Assembly: GCA_000952975.1 (NCBI GenBank)
Contig: LM997412.1
Location: 682,001-746,000 of the forward strand
DNA length: 64,000 nucleotides
Direction: 5' to 3'
From: Peptoniphilus sp. ING2-D1G
GTDB lineage: Bacteria > Bacillota > Clostridia > Tissierellales > Peptoniphilaceae
Position 1 is the stretch's first letter. Every line of letters begins with the position of its first letter. The notes below the pieces were generated by a model. It was not told the origin of the DNA and ran no database searches. It saw nothing but the letters and a program-made list of their open reading frames with translations. A program made the translations under genes and the position numbers. This document shows, piece by piece, positions 15,467-23,619 of the stretch.

Positions 15467-15771
15467 AATATATCAATATTGATAAAAATCAAATTCCATA
15501 CGAATTCGAGATTGTGCTTGAAAATACTACCTTTCAATTCGAGTTGAATTATAATTCTGTTGGAGATTTCTTTACTATTTCCCTTAAAAAAGACCATGTA
15601 AAAATTATTGATAATTACAAAGTTGTTTACAATGTAGAACTTTTTGAAAATTTAAAATATTTGGGAGTTCCAAGGGTTATTATAAAGCCATTTGATACAA
15701 CAGGAAATTCAAACAATATAAGTTATGAAAATTTAAACGAGGATGTGTTCTTATATGTTTTGGATTCATGA
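15463..15771 (+). CDS. Small baseplate protein, Pam3 plug-like (DUF6983)
   Basis: 102 residues between the Dit-like and hub genes. The motif QIPYEFEIVLENTTFQFELNYNSVGDFFTISL (in parts) and VELFENLKYLGVPRVIIKPFD, SYENLNEDVFLYVLD resembles the plug protein described in the minimal contractile baseplate of cyanophage Pam3. Such plugs seal the tube/baseplate. Overlaps both neighbours. Confidence 0.65.
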   Translation: MKYINIDKNQIPYEFEIVLENTTFQFELNYNSVGDFFTISLKKDHVKIIDNYKVVYNVELFENLKYLGVPRVIIKPFDTTGNSNNISYENLNEDVFLYVLDS

Positions 15772-16603
15772 AATAGAAGTATTGGCGGGACAAAAGAAAT
15801 TTACAAATATAGGCGACAACGCCCTTGAAATTGACTTTGATGTATCTTTTAATGACGGCAAAGATCCCGATGTATCAACCGTTACTATTTATAATTTATC
15901 TGATAATACTATAAATGACATAAAAAGAGATGGCTACTTATATCTTAATGTTGGTTATAAGATGATGAATAATAAGGCTAATATCTTGACTGGAGAAATT
16001 GAAGATATTGAGACAACTTGGTCTGGTCTTGATAAGGTTTCTAAAATCACAGTAGGCGACGGAACGAAAACATGGAGAAAGGCTGAACTTAATAAGACCT
16101 ATGCTAACGGAACAAAGGCAAGTGTCATCATGCAAGATCTTGCTAATGTTTTGAAATATGAAATTGTAGAGATAACACCTAAAAATGATTTAGTTTATAA
16201 ATTAGGTAAAACTATAAAAGGGTCTGCAAGTAAGTCCTTAACTCAATTAGTCAAGGACACAGAATCTAAAATGTTTGTCAACAAAAACAGAATTGTTATA
16301 AGAGACCAAAAGAAAGGCTATACGACAGGCTTTGTACTTAATAAAGATACTGGACTTGTGGGAATACCAACTCTTAATAAAGATGAATCTGGAGATAAAA
16401 CTGTAGATGTTGGAAAAGAAAAGGACAAGAAGAAAAATAAAGAAACTAAAAAGACTTGGAAAGTAACTTGCCTTTTAAATCCAAAAATAGAAACTGATAG
16501 TGTTATTAAGATTGAATCAAAAGCCTTGAATGGTACTTTTAGGGTCATATCTGGAAGGCACTCAAAAGACTTTAATACAGAATTAGAGGTTGAAGAAATA
16601 TGA
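15755..16603 (+). CDS. Baseplate hub protein (gp27/gpD-like)
   Basis: About 282 residues. It starts FWIHEIEVLAGQKKF; then IDFDVSFNDGKDPDVSTVTIYNLSD, the hub beta-barrel opening; VGDGTKTWRKAELNKTYANG, KASVIMQDLANVLK; and a C-terminal domain with KTWKVTCLLNPKIETDSVIKIES and FRVISGRHSKDFNTELEVEE, as in hub proteins that trimerise and carry the spike. Lys-rich linker at about 220-240. ATG 15755 is preferred because GAGG (15739-15742) is at a usable distance; ATG 15743 is too close to it. ATGA overlap with the spike gene. Confidence 0.8.
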   Translation: MFWIHEIEVLAGQKKFTNIGDNALEIDFDVSFNDGKDPDVSTVTIYNLSDNTINDIKRDGYLYLNVGYKMMNNKANILTGEIEDIETTWSGLDKVSKITVGDGTKTWRKAELNKTYANGTKASVIMQDLANVLKYEIVEITPKNDLVYKLGKTIKGSASKSLTQLVKDTESKMFVNKNRIVIRDQKKGYTTGFVLNKDTGLVGIPTLNKDESGDKTVDVGKEKDKKKNKETKKTWKVTCLLNPKIETDSVIKIESKALNGTFRVISGRHSKDFNTELEVEEI

Positions 16604-17103
16604 GGGAACAGGCAAATAGACACGCCAATAACTTTTTTGAAGATTTTAAAAAGAATATTGCAGGAGAAACGAACGTCTGCAAAATGGCAAAGGTGGTTAA
16701 GTTTTATCCTGAAACTATGAAAGTTGATGTTATGCCTTTACCAAGTGAGGATAATGCAATGATTATTAATGTTCCCGTTGCAACTGTTAGGAGTAAGGAC
16801 TTTTTAATTTATTATCCCTTAAAAGCTGACGATATAGTTATTTTAATATTTGCCGACAATGACACCGATAATATCTTATTGGGAGAAGATAGTATTGAGA
16901 CCGAACGAGGACACGATGTATCAGATTGTATCTGTATAGGTGGAATAACCTTATTAAACGATAGCTTAAGCATAGATGATCCCGACAGTCTTATTATTCA
17001 AAATATTTCAAATACTGCAAAGATTATTGTAAAAGAAAATGGAGATATAGATATTAAGTGCAAACACTTCAAAGTGGAGGCGGAAAGGATTGATTTGAAT
17101 TGA
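16600..17103 (+). CDS. Baseplate central spike protein (Gp138 N-terminal domain)
   Basis: 167 residues. N-terminal ANRHANNFFEDFKKNIAGE, then an OB-fold-like CKMAKVVKFYPETMKVDVMPL with VPVATVRSKDFLIYYPLKADDIVILIFAD, characteristic of Gp138-type spikes. The C-terminus is a short beta-helix repeat region (SLIIQNISNTAKIIVKENGD, IDIKCKHFKVEAERIDLN). It sits on the hub trimer and punctures the envelope, tipped by the PAAR protein encoded next. Confidence 0.83.
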   Translation: MREQANRHANNFFEDFKKNIAGETNVCKMAKVVKFYPETMKVDVMPLPSEDNAMIINVPVATVRSKDFLIYYPLKADDIVILIFADNDTDNILLGEDSIETERGHDVSDCICIGGITLLNDSLSIDDPDSLIIQNISNTAKIIVKENGDIDIKCKHFKVEAERIDLN

Positions 17104-17387
17104 AGATTGCAACTATAGGCAGTATGTCTACAGGACACGGTGATTTCCCGCCACGAAGTACGGTTGAAGGTTCAAGTGATGTTTTTGCTGAAGGATCCGG
17201 TGTACACAGAGTAGGTGATAGTTGGATAACTCATTGCAATACTGTAGGTGTTTGTCATGAGGGGAACACATCAATAGGTAGCGGCACTGTATTTTGTAAC
17301 GGCAAGCAAGTTGCAAGGGTGGGAGATCCTATATCTTGTGGAGATGCTATCGCAACGGGCAAAAGTACCGTAAGTGTAGGTGATTAA
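17100..17387 (+). CDS. PAAR-domain spike tip protein
   Basis: 95 residues with the repeating PAAR pattern: STGHGDFPPRSTVEGSSDVF, GVHRVGDSWITHC, GNTSIGSGTVFCNGKQVARVGDPI (in parts), SCGDAIATGKSTVSVGD. Conserved His and Cys at the expected places can bind the metal that sharpens the tip. It is a stand-alone PAAR without a toxin extension. It starts with TTG 17100, overlapping the spike gene by 4 bases. Confidence 0.87.
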   Translation: MKIATIGSMSTGHGDFPPRSTVEGSSDVFAEGSGVHRVGDSWITHCNTVGVCHEGNTSIGSGTVFCNGKQVARVGDPISCGDAIATGKSTVSVGD

Positions 17388-17750
17388 ATGTATAAAAATA
17401 CTTTTAAAATGATAAATGGCGACACGGTTATTGATGAAGATTTAATATTGGTTAAGGGTCAAGAAGAATTAAGACAAAATATAGAAAATAGGTTGTCTGT
17501 GAATAAAAATGAATGGTTCTTAAACATAAAACTTGGTCTTGACTATGCTTCTATAAGCGGTAAAGGAGTAACTGACAGGGCAATTGAATTTGCCATTCGT
17601 GAGTGCTGCCTGCAAGATGAAAGAGTAAAAGAAGTTAGAGATATAAAGATAGAAAGAGATCCTAAGAATAGAACTGCCGATATTGATATTTTAATAATTG
17701 ATAAAGGCGAGCAAGAATTATGGCTCAAGGAGGTGGTAGACCTTGGATAA
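17388..17750 (+). CDS. Baseplate wedge protein, gp25/XkdS-like (DUF2634)
   Basis: 120 residues. NRLSVNKNEWFLNIKLGLDY is the hallmark of gp25/DUF2634 wedge proteins, followed by AIEFAIRECCLQDERVKEVRDI and a DIDILI strand. gp25-like proteins start sheath assembly at the baseplate. TAGGTGATTAA precedes ATG 17388. Overlaps baseplate J by 8 bases. Confidence 0.85.
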   Translation: MYKNTFKMINGDTVIDEDLILVKGQEELRQNIENRLSVNKNEWFLNIKLGLDYASISGKGVTDRAIEFAIRECCLQDERVKEVRDIKIERDPKNRTADIDILIIDKGEQELWLKEVVDLG

Positions 17751-18975
17751 TTGCAAAGACGGACTATGTATGATTGATGATGTTAAAAAAATAAATAATT
17801 CTGAATTTGGTCTAACTGAATTTGGGTTTAGAAGAAAGCTATATCCAGAATGTATAGCTGATAGAATAAAAAGAGCAAAAAAAGTCTTTGGGGTCAATAT
17901 TGATACCTCAGAGACTTCTTTTTTGGGAAAATTAATTAGAAATTTATCTTGGGACGAAGCCTATTTGTGGGAATTAGCAGAAGATGTTTATAACGCACCT
18001 TTTGTCAATTTTGCAGAGGGAACTTCTCTAGATAACGTTGGTATGTATTTAACCATCACAAGACGACCTGCAACCAAGAGCAAAACTATAGTTACAATTT
18101 ATGGAGACGACGGAATCGTAATTCCAAAAGGTTTTAAAATTGGAACTAAAAAAGGCATAGTCTTTGAAACTTTAGAAGATGCAACCATAAGCGGTGGCAG
18201 CGTTGATGTATATGTTGAATCAATAGGAGCAGGAAAACAAAACAATGTAGACAAAGAAACAATTACAGAAATTTTAAATCCTACTCTAGGTATTGATAAA
18301 GTTATCAATACTGAAGCTTCTGTTGGCGGACTAAATACAGAAACTGATAACGAATTTAGACAAAGATATAAAAAATCTTATTCAAGAGTTGGTGGGTCAA
18401 CTGTACCTGCAATTACTGCAGCACTTTTGGATATGGACAAAATCGTAGATTGTGAGGTTAGGGAAAATGTAACAATGGAAACAATCGACGGTATACCCCC
18501 AAAATCTGTAGCTTGCTTTGTCTATGGTGGCGAAGACAAGGAAATAGCAAAAACTATTTACGACAATAAAGCTGCAGGTATCCAAGCATTTGGAGAAATC
18601 GTTGTTGATATCAAAGACGACAAAGAAGAAGTACACAAAATAGGCTTTACAAGGGCGAAAGTTGAAGAAATCTTTATTAAATTAAAAATCAAAAAAGATA
18701 AAGACTACAAAGGCGATGATGCAGTTAAAAGAGCGATCATCAATTATATTGGTGGAAAAGATAAAGATGGAATTGAATATGCAGGCTTAAAACTTGGAGA
18801 AGATGTAGTGTTATCAAAAGTTTTAGGTCGTGCAATGTGCCTTGGTGGAATTGCCGACATTGAAGCTTTTATTTCCACAGATGGAAAAGACTGGAAAGAA
18901 ACTAACATTGAAATAGCAAGAGCCTCTATTGCCAAAACAAGTCCAGAAAAGGTTGTGATTGAGTATGTATCATAA
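17743..18975 (+). CDS. Baseplate J-like protein
   Basis: 410 residues. The N-terminal helical region has WDEAYLWELAEDVYNAPFVNFAEGTSLDNVGMYLTITR (in parts), the conserved start of baseplate J/XkdT proteins. Then a beta domain, VIPKGFKIGTKKGIVFETLEDA, and the conserved SVGGLNTETDNEFRQRYKKS with GGSTVPAI. With gp25 and the I-like protein it builds the wedges. TTG start 17743 with AAGGAGGTGG; ATG 17770 is a weaker alternative. Confidence 0.88.
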   Translation: MDNCKDGLCMIDDVKKINNSEFGLTEFGFRRKLYPECIADRIKRAKKVFGVNIDTSETSFLGKLIRNLSWDEAYLWELAEDVYNAPFVNFAEGTSLDNVGMYLTITRRPATKSKTIVTIYGDDGIVIPKGFKIGTKKGIVFETLEDATISGGSVDVYVESIGAGKQNNVDKETITEILNPTLGIDKVINTEASVGGLNTETDNEFRQRYKKSYSRVGGSTVPAITAALLDMDKIVDCEVRENVTMETIDGIPPKSVACFVYGGEDKEIAKTIYDNKAAGIQAFGEIVVDIKDDKEEVHKIGFTRAKVEEIFIKLKIKKDKDYKGDDAVKRAIINYIGGKDKDGIEYAGLKLGEDVVLSKVLGRAMCLGGIADIEAFISTDGKDWKETNIEIARASIAKTSPEKVVIEYVS

Positions 18976-19654
18976 TCAAGATGAATTATATTATAAGGCT
19001 TGGAGACGACTGCCAGAAAGATTTAGAAAGCCGAATAATTTGGACTTGTACTATGTTTTGTATGGTGGATATGGAGAACTTGAAAAAGGATTTGCAAGTA
19101 TAAATGACAGTCGAAATATCGATAAGGCACAAGGAGAAACTCTAGACAAATTAGGGGCAAATGTGGGGCAATTTAGGTTTGGGGAAGATGATGACTTATA
19201 CAGACAACTTATTAAAGTTAGAATTATAGCAAATTTGAGTATAGGGAGCATTCCAGTTATCAACAAGGTCTTATCAATATTAGTTAAAGACGTTTATTTA
19301 GGGTTAGAAGAAGCCTATTTAATTGATGAATGGGACAATGAACCTGCTGCCTTTAGACTTATTTTAAATAAGTATGCGGGCAAGCTCCCTTATGAAATCA
19401 TCGATAGGATAAAAGCGGCGGGAGTACGTGTACTATTTGAATTAAGGTATAGGGAATCTGTTATTTTAAAAGAAAAAACAAACACATACACCAATAGACT
19501 ATATCCAGTATCAACCTATCATCAATGTGGAAGTATTTACAACCATCAATATGTTGGCAAGAAAATTAATTCAAATATTAAGTTACCTAACGGAACAAGG
19601 AACAGAAGCAATAGAAAAGTATTTGTTGGAGAAAGAAAGGCAGGTGCTAGATGA
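18965..19654 (+). CDS. Baseplate/tail protein I-like
   Basis: About 230 residues in the gpI/YmfQ position after baseplate J. Features: WRRLPERFRKPNNLDLYYVL, AQGETLDKLGANVGQFRFGE, DDLYRQLIKVRIIANLSIGS, the pattern of wedge proteins that attach fibres. The last 60 residues are basic and Asn-rich (TYHQCGSIYNHQYVGKKIN). ATG 18965 is preceded by GGTTGTGAT at five bases; TTG 18959 is an alternative. Overlaps both neighbours. Confidence 0.72.
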   Translation: MYHNQDELYYKAWRRLPERFRKPNNLDLYYVLYGGYGELEKGFASINDSRNIDKAQGETLDKLGANVGQFRFGEDDDLYRQLIKVRIIANLSIGSIPVINKVLSILVKDVYLGLEEAYLIDEWDNEPAAFRLILNKYAGKLPYEIIDRIKAAGVRVLFELRYRESVILKEKTNTYTNRLYPVSTYHQCGSIYNHQYVGKKINSNIKLPNGTRNRSNRKVFVGERKAGAR

Positions 19655-19956
19655 TACCTATTGAGCAGTTAAGCAAAAGAGCAAAGAAACTCTATGACGA
19701 CATCAATTCAGCAAAGTTATATATCAACGGACAAGCTATTGATGGTGTTATTAAGAAAAAAACTATTAAGGATAATGCGATTAAGGTTTTCGTGGCTTTA
19801 TCTTCAGATGAGGGAACTATTGAGAAAATAGAGATATATGATATAGATGGAGATTTACTCCAAGTACAAGATATGCAAGTTGTAAAATCTAATCATTATA
19901 AGTTTTTAGCAGTAGTAGAAATTAGAGTTGAAAACGAGGTGGAAAATGGCAGATAA
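19651..19956 (+). CDS. Phage tail protein, function unknown
   Basis: 101 residues, ATGA overlap upstream. Content: KLYDDINSAKLYINGQAIDG, then a beta-rich VFVALSSDEGTIEKIEIYDIDG, LLQVQDMQVVKSNHYKFLAV. The size and beta pattern suggest a small fibre-connecting or fibre-head protein, but no family was recognised. Confidence 0.6.
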   Translation: MIPIEQLSKRAKKLYDDINSAKLYINGQAIDGVIKKKTIKDNAIKVFVALSSDEGTIEKIEIYDIDGDLLQVQDMQVVKSNHYKFLAVVEIRVENEVENGR

Positions 19957-20413
19957 AAACGGATATAACGGCGTAGAAGTTGTTGAGAATCCTTATTTTA
20001 AAGTTGAGGAAGTTTTGAAAGCTTTTCAGAAATACAATTCTTATCAAATGACTAAATTCTCTGATAGAATAGTGGAACTTCCATGGACTTTTATTTTAAA
20101 TAAAATGGGTACGACAGATGATGGAAAAGATATTGTAAATCTACAATTCTATGAGGGAGAAGTTATTGAGGACGGAACAGACCTATCTGAGATGAATTTA
20201 GGTAATCTTGATGTAGCAATTGCTATCCTTTATGAGTGGAGAAATTATGTAGATAATACTTTATTGCAACAAGCTTTAAAGACTGACGGATTAGAACTAA
20301 CTACCTTAAATGGTCTTATTGCTAACGCTTATGGGGTTACCTTTGATACCCTTGATAATATTAAAATTATTAGAGGATATTATGATAAGCAAAAAGCGGA
20401 GGTGTGGAGCTAA
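19946..20413 (+). CDS. Phage tail protein, function unknown
   Basis: About 155 residues from ATG 19946 (ribosome site GAGGTGG at 19935-19941). Content: VEVVENPYFKVEEVLKAFQK, YQMTKFSDRIVELPWTFIL, AIAILYEWRNYVDNTLLQQAL. Mixed alpha/beta with no catalytic motif. It ends the baseplate block before the toxin-antitoxin insertion, so a fibre-related role is possible but unproven. Confidence 0.6.
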   Translation: MADKNGYNGVEVVENPYFKVEEVLKAFQKYNSYQMTKFSDRIVELPWTFILNKMGTTDDGKDIVNLQFYEGEVIEDGTDLSEMNLGNLDVAIAILYEWRNYVDNTLLQQALKTDGLELTTLNGLIANAYGVTFDTLDNIKIIRGYYDKQKAEVWS

Positions 20414-20439
20414 AATAGTTTAAATTTATGTTATATTTA

Positions 20440-20467
20440 TTTACATTTGCGTGTAATATGATATAAT
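20440..20467 (+). promoter_or_regulatory. Promoter and operator of the relB-yafQ pair
   Basis: TTTACA (20440-20445), 16-base spacer, TATAAT (20462-20467). An inverted repeat TTACA-N6-TGTAA (20441-20456) overlaps the -35 and spacer, a fitting site for autorepression by the ribbon-helix-helix antitoxin. Confidence 0.65.
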
Positions 20468-20487
20468 TCTATTAGGGAGTTGATTTT

Positions 20488-20709
20488 ATGGCAAATGTAA
20501 ATTTAAATATTAGACTTGATGAAAAATTAAAGAATGATTTTTCTAAGGTTTGTGATTCTATGGGAATGAGCATGTCTACTGCTTTTAATATCTTTGCTAA
20601 GGCTGTTGTAAATGAAGAAGCTATACCTTTTAAGGTTCAGGCAAGTAATCCGATAGTGGCTGAATTTGAAAACATGGAAGATTTTAAGGATTATGTAGAT
20701 AAGTTATGA
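20488..20709 (+). CDS. RelB/DinJ-family antitoxin
   Basis: 73 residues. The N-terminal ribbon-helix-helix ANVNLNIRLDEKLKNDFSKVCDSMGMSMSTAFNIF is nearly canonical for DinJ/RelB (beta strand VNLNIRLDE, helices KNDFSKVCDSMG and MSTAFNIFAKAV), followed by an acidic C-terminus that would wrap the toxin. It has its own promoter and ends in an ATGA overlap with the YafQ gene. A moron-like cargo inside the tail module of prophage A. Confidence 0.9.
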   Translation: MANVNLNIRLDEKLKNDFSKVCDSMGMSMSTAFNIFAKAVVNEEAIPFKVQASNPIVAEFENMEDFKDYVDKL

Positions 20710-20981
20710 GAAGAATTAAAGTACGAAAAAGCTTTGAAAAAGATTTAAAGAGGATAAAGAAAAGTGGCAAATTTGACTTAGACAAGCTGTATAAAGTTAT
20801 CAGTAAGTTGGCAAATGGTGATTCTCTTGATGAGAAGTATAAGGATCATAAATTAAAGGGAAATTATGAAGGCTATAGGGAGTGCCATATAAGTCCTGAT
20901 TGGTTACTTATTTATGAGATTAATGATAATGAACTTGTTTTAATATTAAACAGAACGGGTTCGCATAGTGATTTATTTTAG
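20706..20981 (+). CDS. YafQ-family mRNA-cleaving toxin
   Basis: 91 residues. RRIKVRKSFEKDLKRIKKSGK at the start, then DEKYKDHKLKGNYEGYRECH, ISPDWLLIYEIND and the ending LNRTGSHSDLF, the YafQ/RelE signature with catalytic His residues (DHKL, ECHI and GSHSDLF). YafQ toxins cut mRNA in the ribosome. It is intact, and the coupled antitoxin precedes it. It may stabilise the prophage or protect lysogens from other phages (inference). Confidence 0.92.
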   Translation: MRRIKVRKSFEKDLKRIKKSGKFDLDKLYKVISKLANGDSLDEKYKDHKLKGNYEGYRECHISPDWLLIYEINDNELVLILNRTGSHSDLF

Positions 20982-21018
20982 ATAAGTATAGAAGATAAAA
21001 TTAAATAATTTAGACATT

Positions 21019-21042
21019 AAGACAACTTCGGTTGTCTTTTTT
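21019..21042 (+). terminator. Terminator after the relB-yafQ pair
   Basis: AAGACAAC (21019-21026) and GTTGTCTT (21031-21038) with a TTCG tetraloop, then a T-run; flanking ACATTAA and TTAATGT extend the stem imperfectly. It insulates the cassette from the next tail gene. Confidence 0.85.
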
Positions 21043-21064
21043 AATGTAAAAAAGGAGTGATTTT

Positions 21065-22624
21065 ATGACGGTGCATAGATGGGGGAAATATCAGAAAAAG
21101 AGTAATTATAGAACCGTAACAAAAACAAGAGCGAAAGAGAGAGTTTTAGACTTCGCAAGTTGGATTGAATATGAAGATGCCTTGCTTTATGCACAACAGA
21201 ATATAGATTCTAATCCACAACTTTATAATGATAAAACTAATGTAAGACCTTCGGCGAAATCTTATATCGACCAATCAGGAAATACTCGTTATTATCCTGT
21301 AGTATTATATGATGAATATTACACAGAACAAGTTTTTTCTCATTACTCTCAAGGTTCATATATTGGCACAGTAACATCAACAAACAGAAATGCATATCCT
21401 GATAATAACTACAGCGGTAGCTACTGGTATGTGTATGAGGGAATAGACAATCAGGCACCTGTTATTTCAGGTTCTGATTTGGATTTAGGCAGCAAAGTTG
21501 AAGATTTCAATATTGAATATATAGTACAAGATGCAGACGGTAATCCTTGTACAGTAGACATTACAGTTGACACAGTGAAAAAAGTAAGCGCTAAAAGTGT
21601 AACGCTTGGAGCAAAATACACCTATCCAATATCAATTAATGAATTTACATTGGGAAAGCACACCGTTGTTATTACTGCAAAAGATAGCAATAACGCAACA
21701 TCAACAAGAACATACAATTTCACCAAGTCAAATACAGCTCCTGTTATTTCAGGGACTGATGAAGATTTAGGGGGAAAGAGTACAGCTTTTACCCAAAATT
21801 ATAAAGTTACAGATTCTAATAATGATGATGTAAGTGTAGTAATAACCTTAGATGATACAGAGATTGCAACGGTCACATCTGCACAGAATAAAGATTTATC
21901 AGTTACTATTACGGATGTACAGTTAAATTCTATGGAAATAGGATCTGTTCACACAATAACAATTAAGGCTGATGATGGAAAAGGCGGTGTTGCTTATAGA
22001 CGCTACATTTTTACAAAGATAAATAGACCTCCAATAATATCAGGTACTAATACTGATTTAGGAGATAAAAAAGAACCTTTTACAATTGAGTACAGTGTAA
22101 CAGATATTGAAAAAGATAAAGTTTATTTAAAAATATATCTTGATGGCGTAGAAGTATTTGAAAATTCAGCGGTTGAAGATGGAAGTAATTACACTTACAC
22201 AATACCTGTAGTTGATTTTTTAAAACTCAGATATGAGCAGCATGAAATCAAAATTGAAGCATGGGACGACTTTAGCGTAGATAATAAGCAAGTAAGGACC
22301 TATACCTTTGAGCGTGTAAGTGCTGGACTTGAAGTTGAAATCAAGATTAATGAATTTGATATTCAACCTAAGAAAATAATAGCAGTACCGCACGGAATAT
22401 TTGCATCTGATGCGGATATGAAAGTCTTTGCTTGCAATAATTACAATGATACTACTCCTACATGGGAAGATATGACAGATTCAAGTAAGGCGGCAAGAGC
22501 CTATGCTTTTACTAATACTACAAAGACCGCAAGCAAGTGGGCGATAGGCATTAAGGTAATAGTTGAAAATGGCACATCTGCTGTATCTTCTGTATTAAGA
22601 GGATTTAAAGGGGGTTATGAATAA
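21065..22624 (+). CDS. Tail fibre / receptor-binding protein with three Ig-like repeats
   Basis: 519 residues. The N-terminal 130 residues are unique and Tyr-rich (RYYPVVLYDEYYTEQVFSHY). Then come three related units of about 95 residues beginning APVISGSDLDLGSK (near 130), APVISGTDEDLGGK (near 223) and PPIISGTNTDLGDK (near 320), each with Y.V.D...D.V.V.I.L.D and ending in YTF or YIF. This is the spacing of Ig-like or cadherin-like adhesion domains. The C-terminal 100 residues are a separate domain (WAIGIKVIVENGTS). Likely a host-surface adhesin at the tail tip. AAGGAGTGATTTT precedes ATG. Confidence 0.75.
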   Translation: MTVHRWGKYQKKSNYRTVTKTRAKERVLDFASWIEYEDALLYAQQNIDSNPQLYNDKTNVRPSAKSYIDQSGNTRYYPVVLYDEYYTEQVFSHYSQGSYIGTVTSTNRNAYPDNNYSGSYWYVYEGIDNQAPVISGSDLDLGSKVEDFNIEYIVQDADGNPCTVDITVDTVKKVSAKSVTLGAKYTYPISINEFTLGKHTVVITAKDSNNATSTRTYNFTKSNTAPVISGTDEDLGGKSTAFTQNYKVTDSNNDDVSVVITLDDTEIATVTSAQNKDLSVTITDVQLNSMEIGSVHTITIKADDGKGGVAYRRYIFTKINRPPIISGTNTDLGDKKEPFTIEYSVTDIEKDKVYLKIYLDGVEVFENSAVEDGSNYTYTIPVVDFLKLRYEQHEIKIEAWDDFSVDNKQVRTYTFERVSAGLEVEIKINEFDIQPKKIIAVPHGIFASDADMKVFACNNYNDTTPTWEDMTDSSKAARAYAFTNTTKTASKWAIGIKVIVENGTSAVSSVLRGFKGGYE

Positions 22625-22812
22625 TGGGTGTAAAAATCTACAATGAAGTTGATTTGGAAAAGATACCAAAATTAAAAGCTGATGCTGGCTCTTCATCATC
22701 TTCTTCTAACGAAGAATTAGAATCAAAAGTTAAAAATCTAGAAACTAAATTAGAAGAAGCCACCAAGGCTCTTGAAATAATCACAGGGGGTGGAGTTGAT
22801 GAATCTAATTGA
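22624..22812 (+). CDS. Small coiled-coil tail protein
   Basis: 62 residues. N-terminal GVKIYNEVDLEKIPKLKADA, a six-serine run, then a heptad-patterned coiled coil NEELESKVKNLETKLEEATK. Small proteins like this are common between fibre and lysis genes (XkdX-like position). The ATG overlaps the previous stop by one base. Confidence 0.6.
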   Translation: MGVKIYNEVDLEKIPKLKADAGSSSSSSNEELESKVKNLETKLEEATKALEIITGGGVDESN

Positions 22813-23245
22813 TCAAGCGAAAGAGTTTAGAGATGAAATTGAAGCAACTAAAAGAGCAACTGGAAGATTAATCTTAAAGTCTGATATATCACAAGAAGAA
22901 TTAAAAGACCTGATGAGCGTTTATCCTCTATTTGAAACTGGCAAGGATTTAAAGGTTGGGGAGATAGTAAGATATAACGAAGTCTTATATGAAGTTATAC
23001 AAGCTCATACTACACAAGCTGACTGGACACCAGATAAGACACCTGCACTGTTCAAAGTCTATGAAGTTAAACAAGACAGTCAAGGCAATGAAGTAGTAGC
23101 AGAATTTAAGAAACCAACGGGAGCTCATGATACTTATAAAAAAGGAGATAAGGTTCAATATAAAGGTGGTATATATGAATCATTAATTGATAATAACGCT
23201 TATTCTCCAGATGAGTATGCTCAAGGTTGGAAAAAACTTAACTAA
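22799..23245 (+). CDS. Tail-associated carbohydrate-binding (CBM5/12-like) protein
   Basis: About 148 residues from ATG 22799 (GGGGGTGGAG upstream). Two chitin-binding-like modules can be seen: VGEIVRYNEVLYEVIQAHTT with QADWTPDKTPALFKVYE, and KKGDKVQYKGGIYESLIDNN with YSPDEYAQGWKKL. The Y-x-W spacing is typical of CBM5/12 units that bind amino-sugar polymers. Suggests cell-wall binding at the tail tip. Confidence 0.72.
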   Translation: MNLIDQAKEFRDEIEATKRATGRLILKSDISQEELKDLMSVYPLFETGKDLKVGEIVRYNEVLYEVIQAHTTQADWTPDKTPALFKVYEVKQDSQGNEVVAEFKKPTGAHDTYKKGDKVQYKGGIYESLIDNNAYSPDEYAQGWKKLN

Positions 23246-23250
23246 TCATG

Positions 23251-23272
23251 GCACTTTAAAGAGTGCTTTTTT
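23251..23272 (+). terminator. Terminator after the tail module
   Basis: GCACT (23251-23255) and AGTGC (23262-23266) followed by six T. The 3' flank GTGCTTTTTTATTGCAAAAA is shared with the terminator at 27712, linking the two phages. Confidence 0.65.
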
Positions 23273-23296
23273 ATTGCAAAAAAAGGAAGTGATCAA

Positions 23297-23575
23297 ATGC
23301 TAGAACTTTATCAACCAATAGCCAACTTTGGAGTCTTGGTGGTTATAGCTGCCATGTACTTATGGCAAACACCAAAAACGATTGAGAAAGTAACCAAAGT
23401 TATTGAAGATAACACAAGCGTAATTCGAGAAAGTAGAATCTACCATGAAAGAATGGAAAGATTTATGCTAGACATGAAAAACGATATTATTTTAATCAAA
23501 AATAGCAAAAATGACGAAGAGATCAAGGAAATGATTATTCGATTAGAAGAAAAGATTGACAGATTGGGAAAATAA
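23297..23575 (+). CDS. Holin-like / BhlA-type small membrane protein
   Basis: 92 residues with one N-terminal membrane segment (FGVLVVIAAMYLWQ, about 11-24), then a charged amphipathic helix and coiled coil (KVTKVIEDNT, EEIKEMIIRLEEKIDRLGK). This matches BhlA/UviB-type holin-like proteins that sit just before phage endolysins. AAGGAAGTGATC precedes the ATG. Confidence 0.7.
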   Translation: MLELYQPIANFGVLVVIAAMYLWQTPKTIEKVTKVIEDNTSVIRESRIYHERMERFMLDMKNDIILIKNSKNDEEIKEMIIRLEEKIDRLGK

Positions 23576-23578
23576 TAG

Positions 23579-23602
23579 GGCAGGGTTAAACCTGCCTTTT
23601 TT
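23579..23602 (+). terminator. Terminator between holin-like gene and endolysin
   Basis: GGCAGG (23579-23584) pairs with CCTGCC (23591-23596), loop GTTAAA, then six T. Confidence 0.8.
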
Positions 23603-23619
23603 ATTTAGGAGTTGATGAA

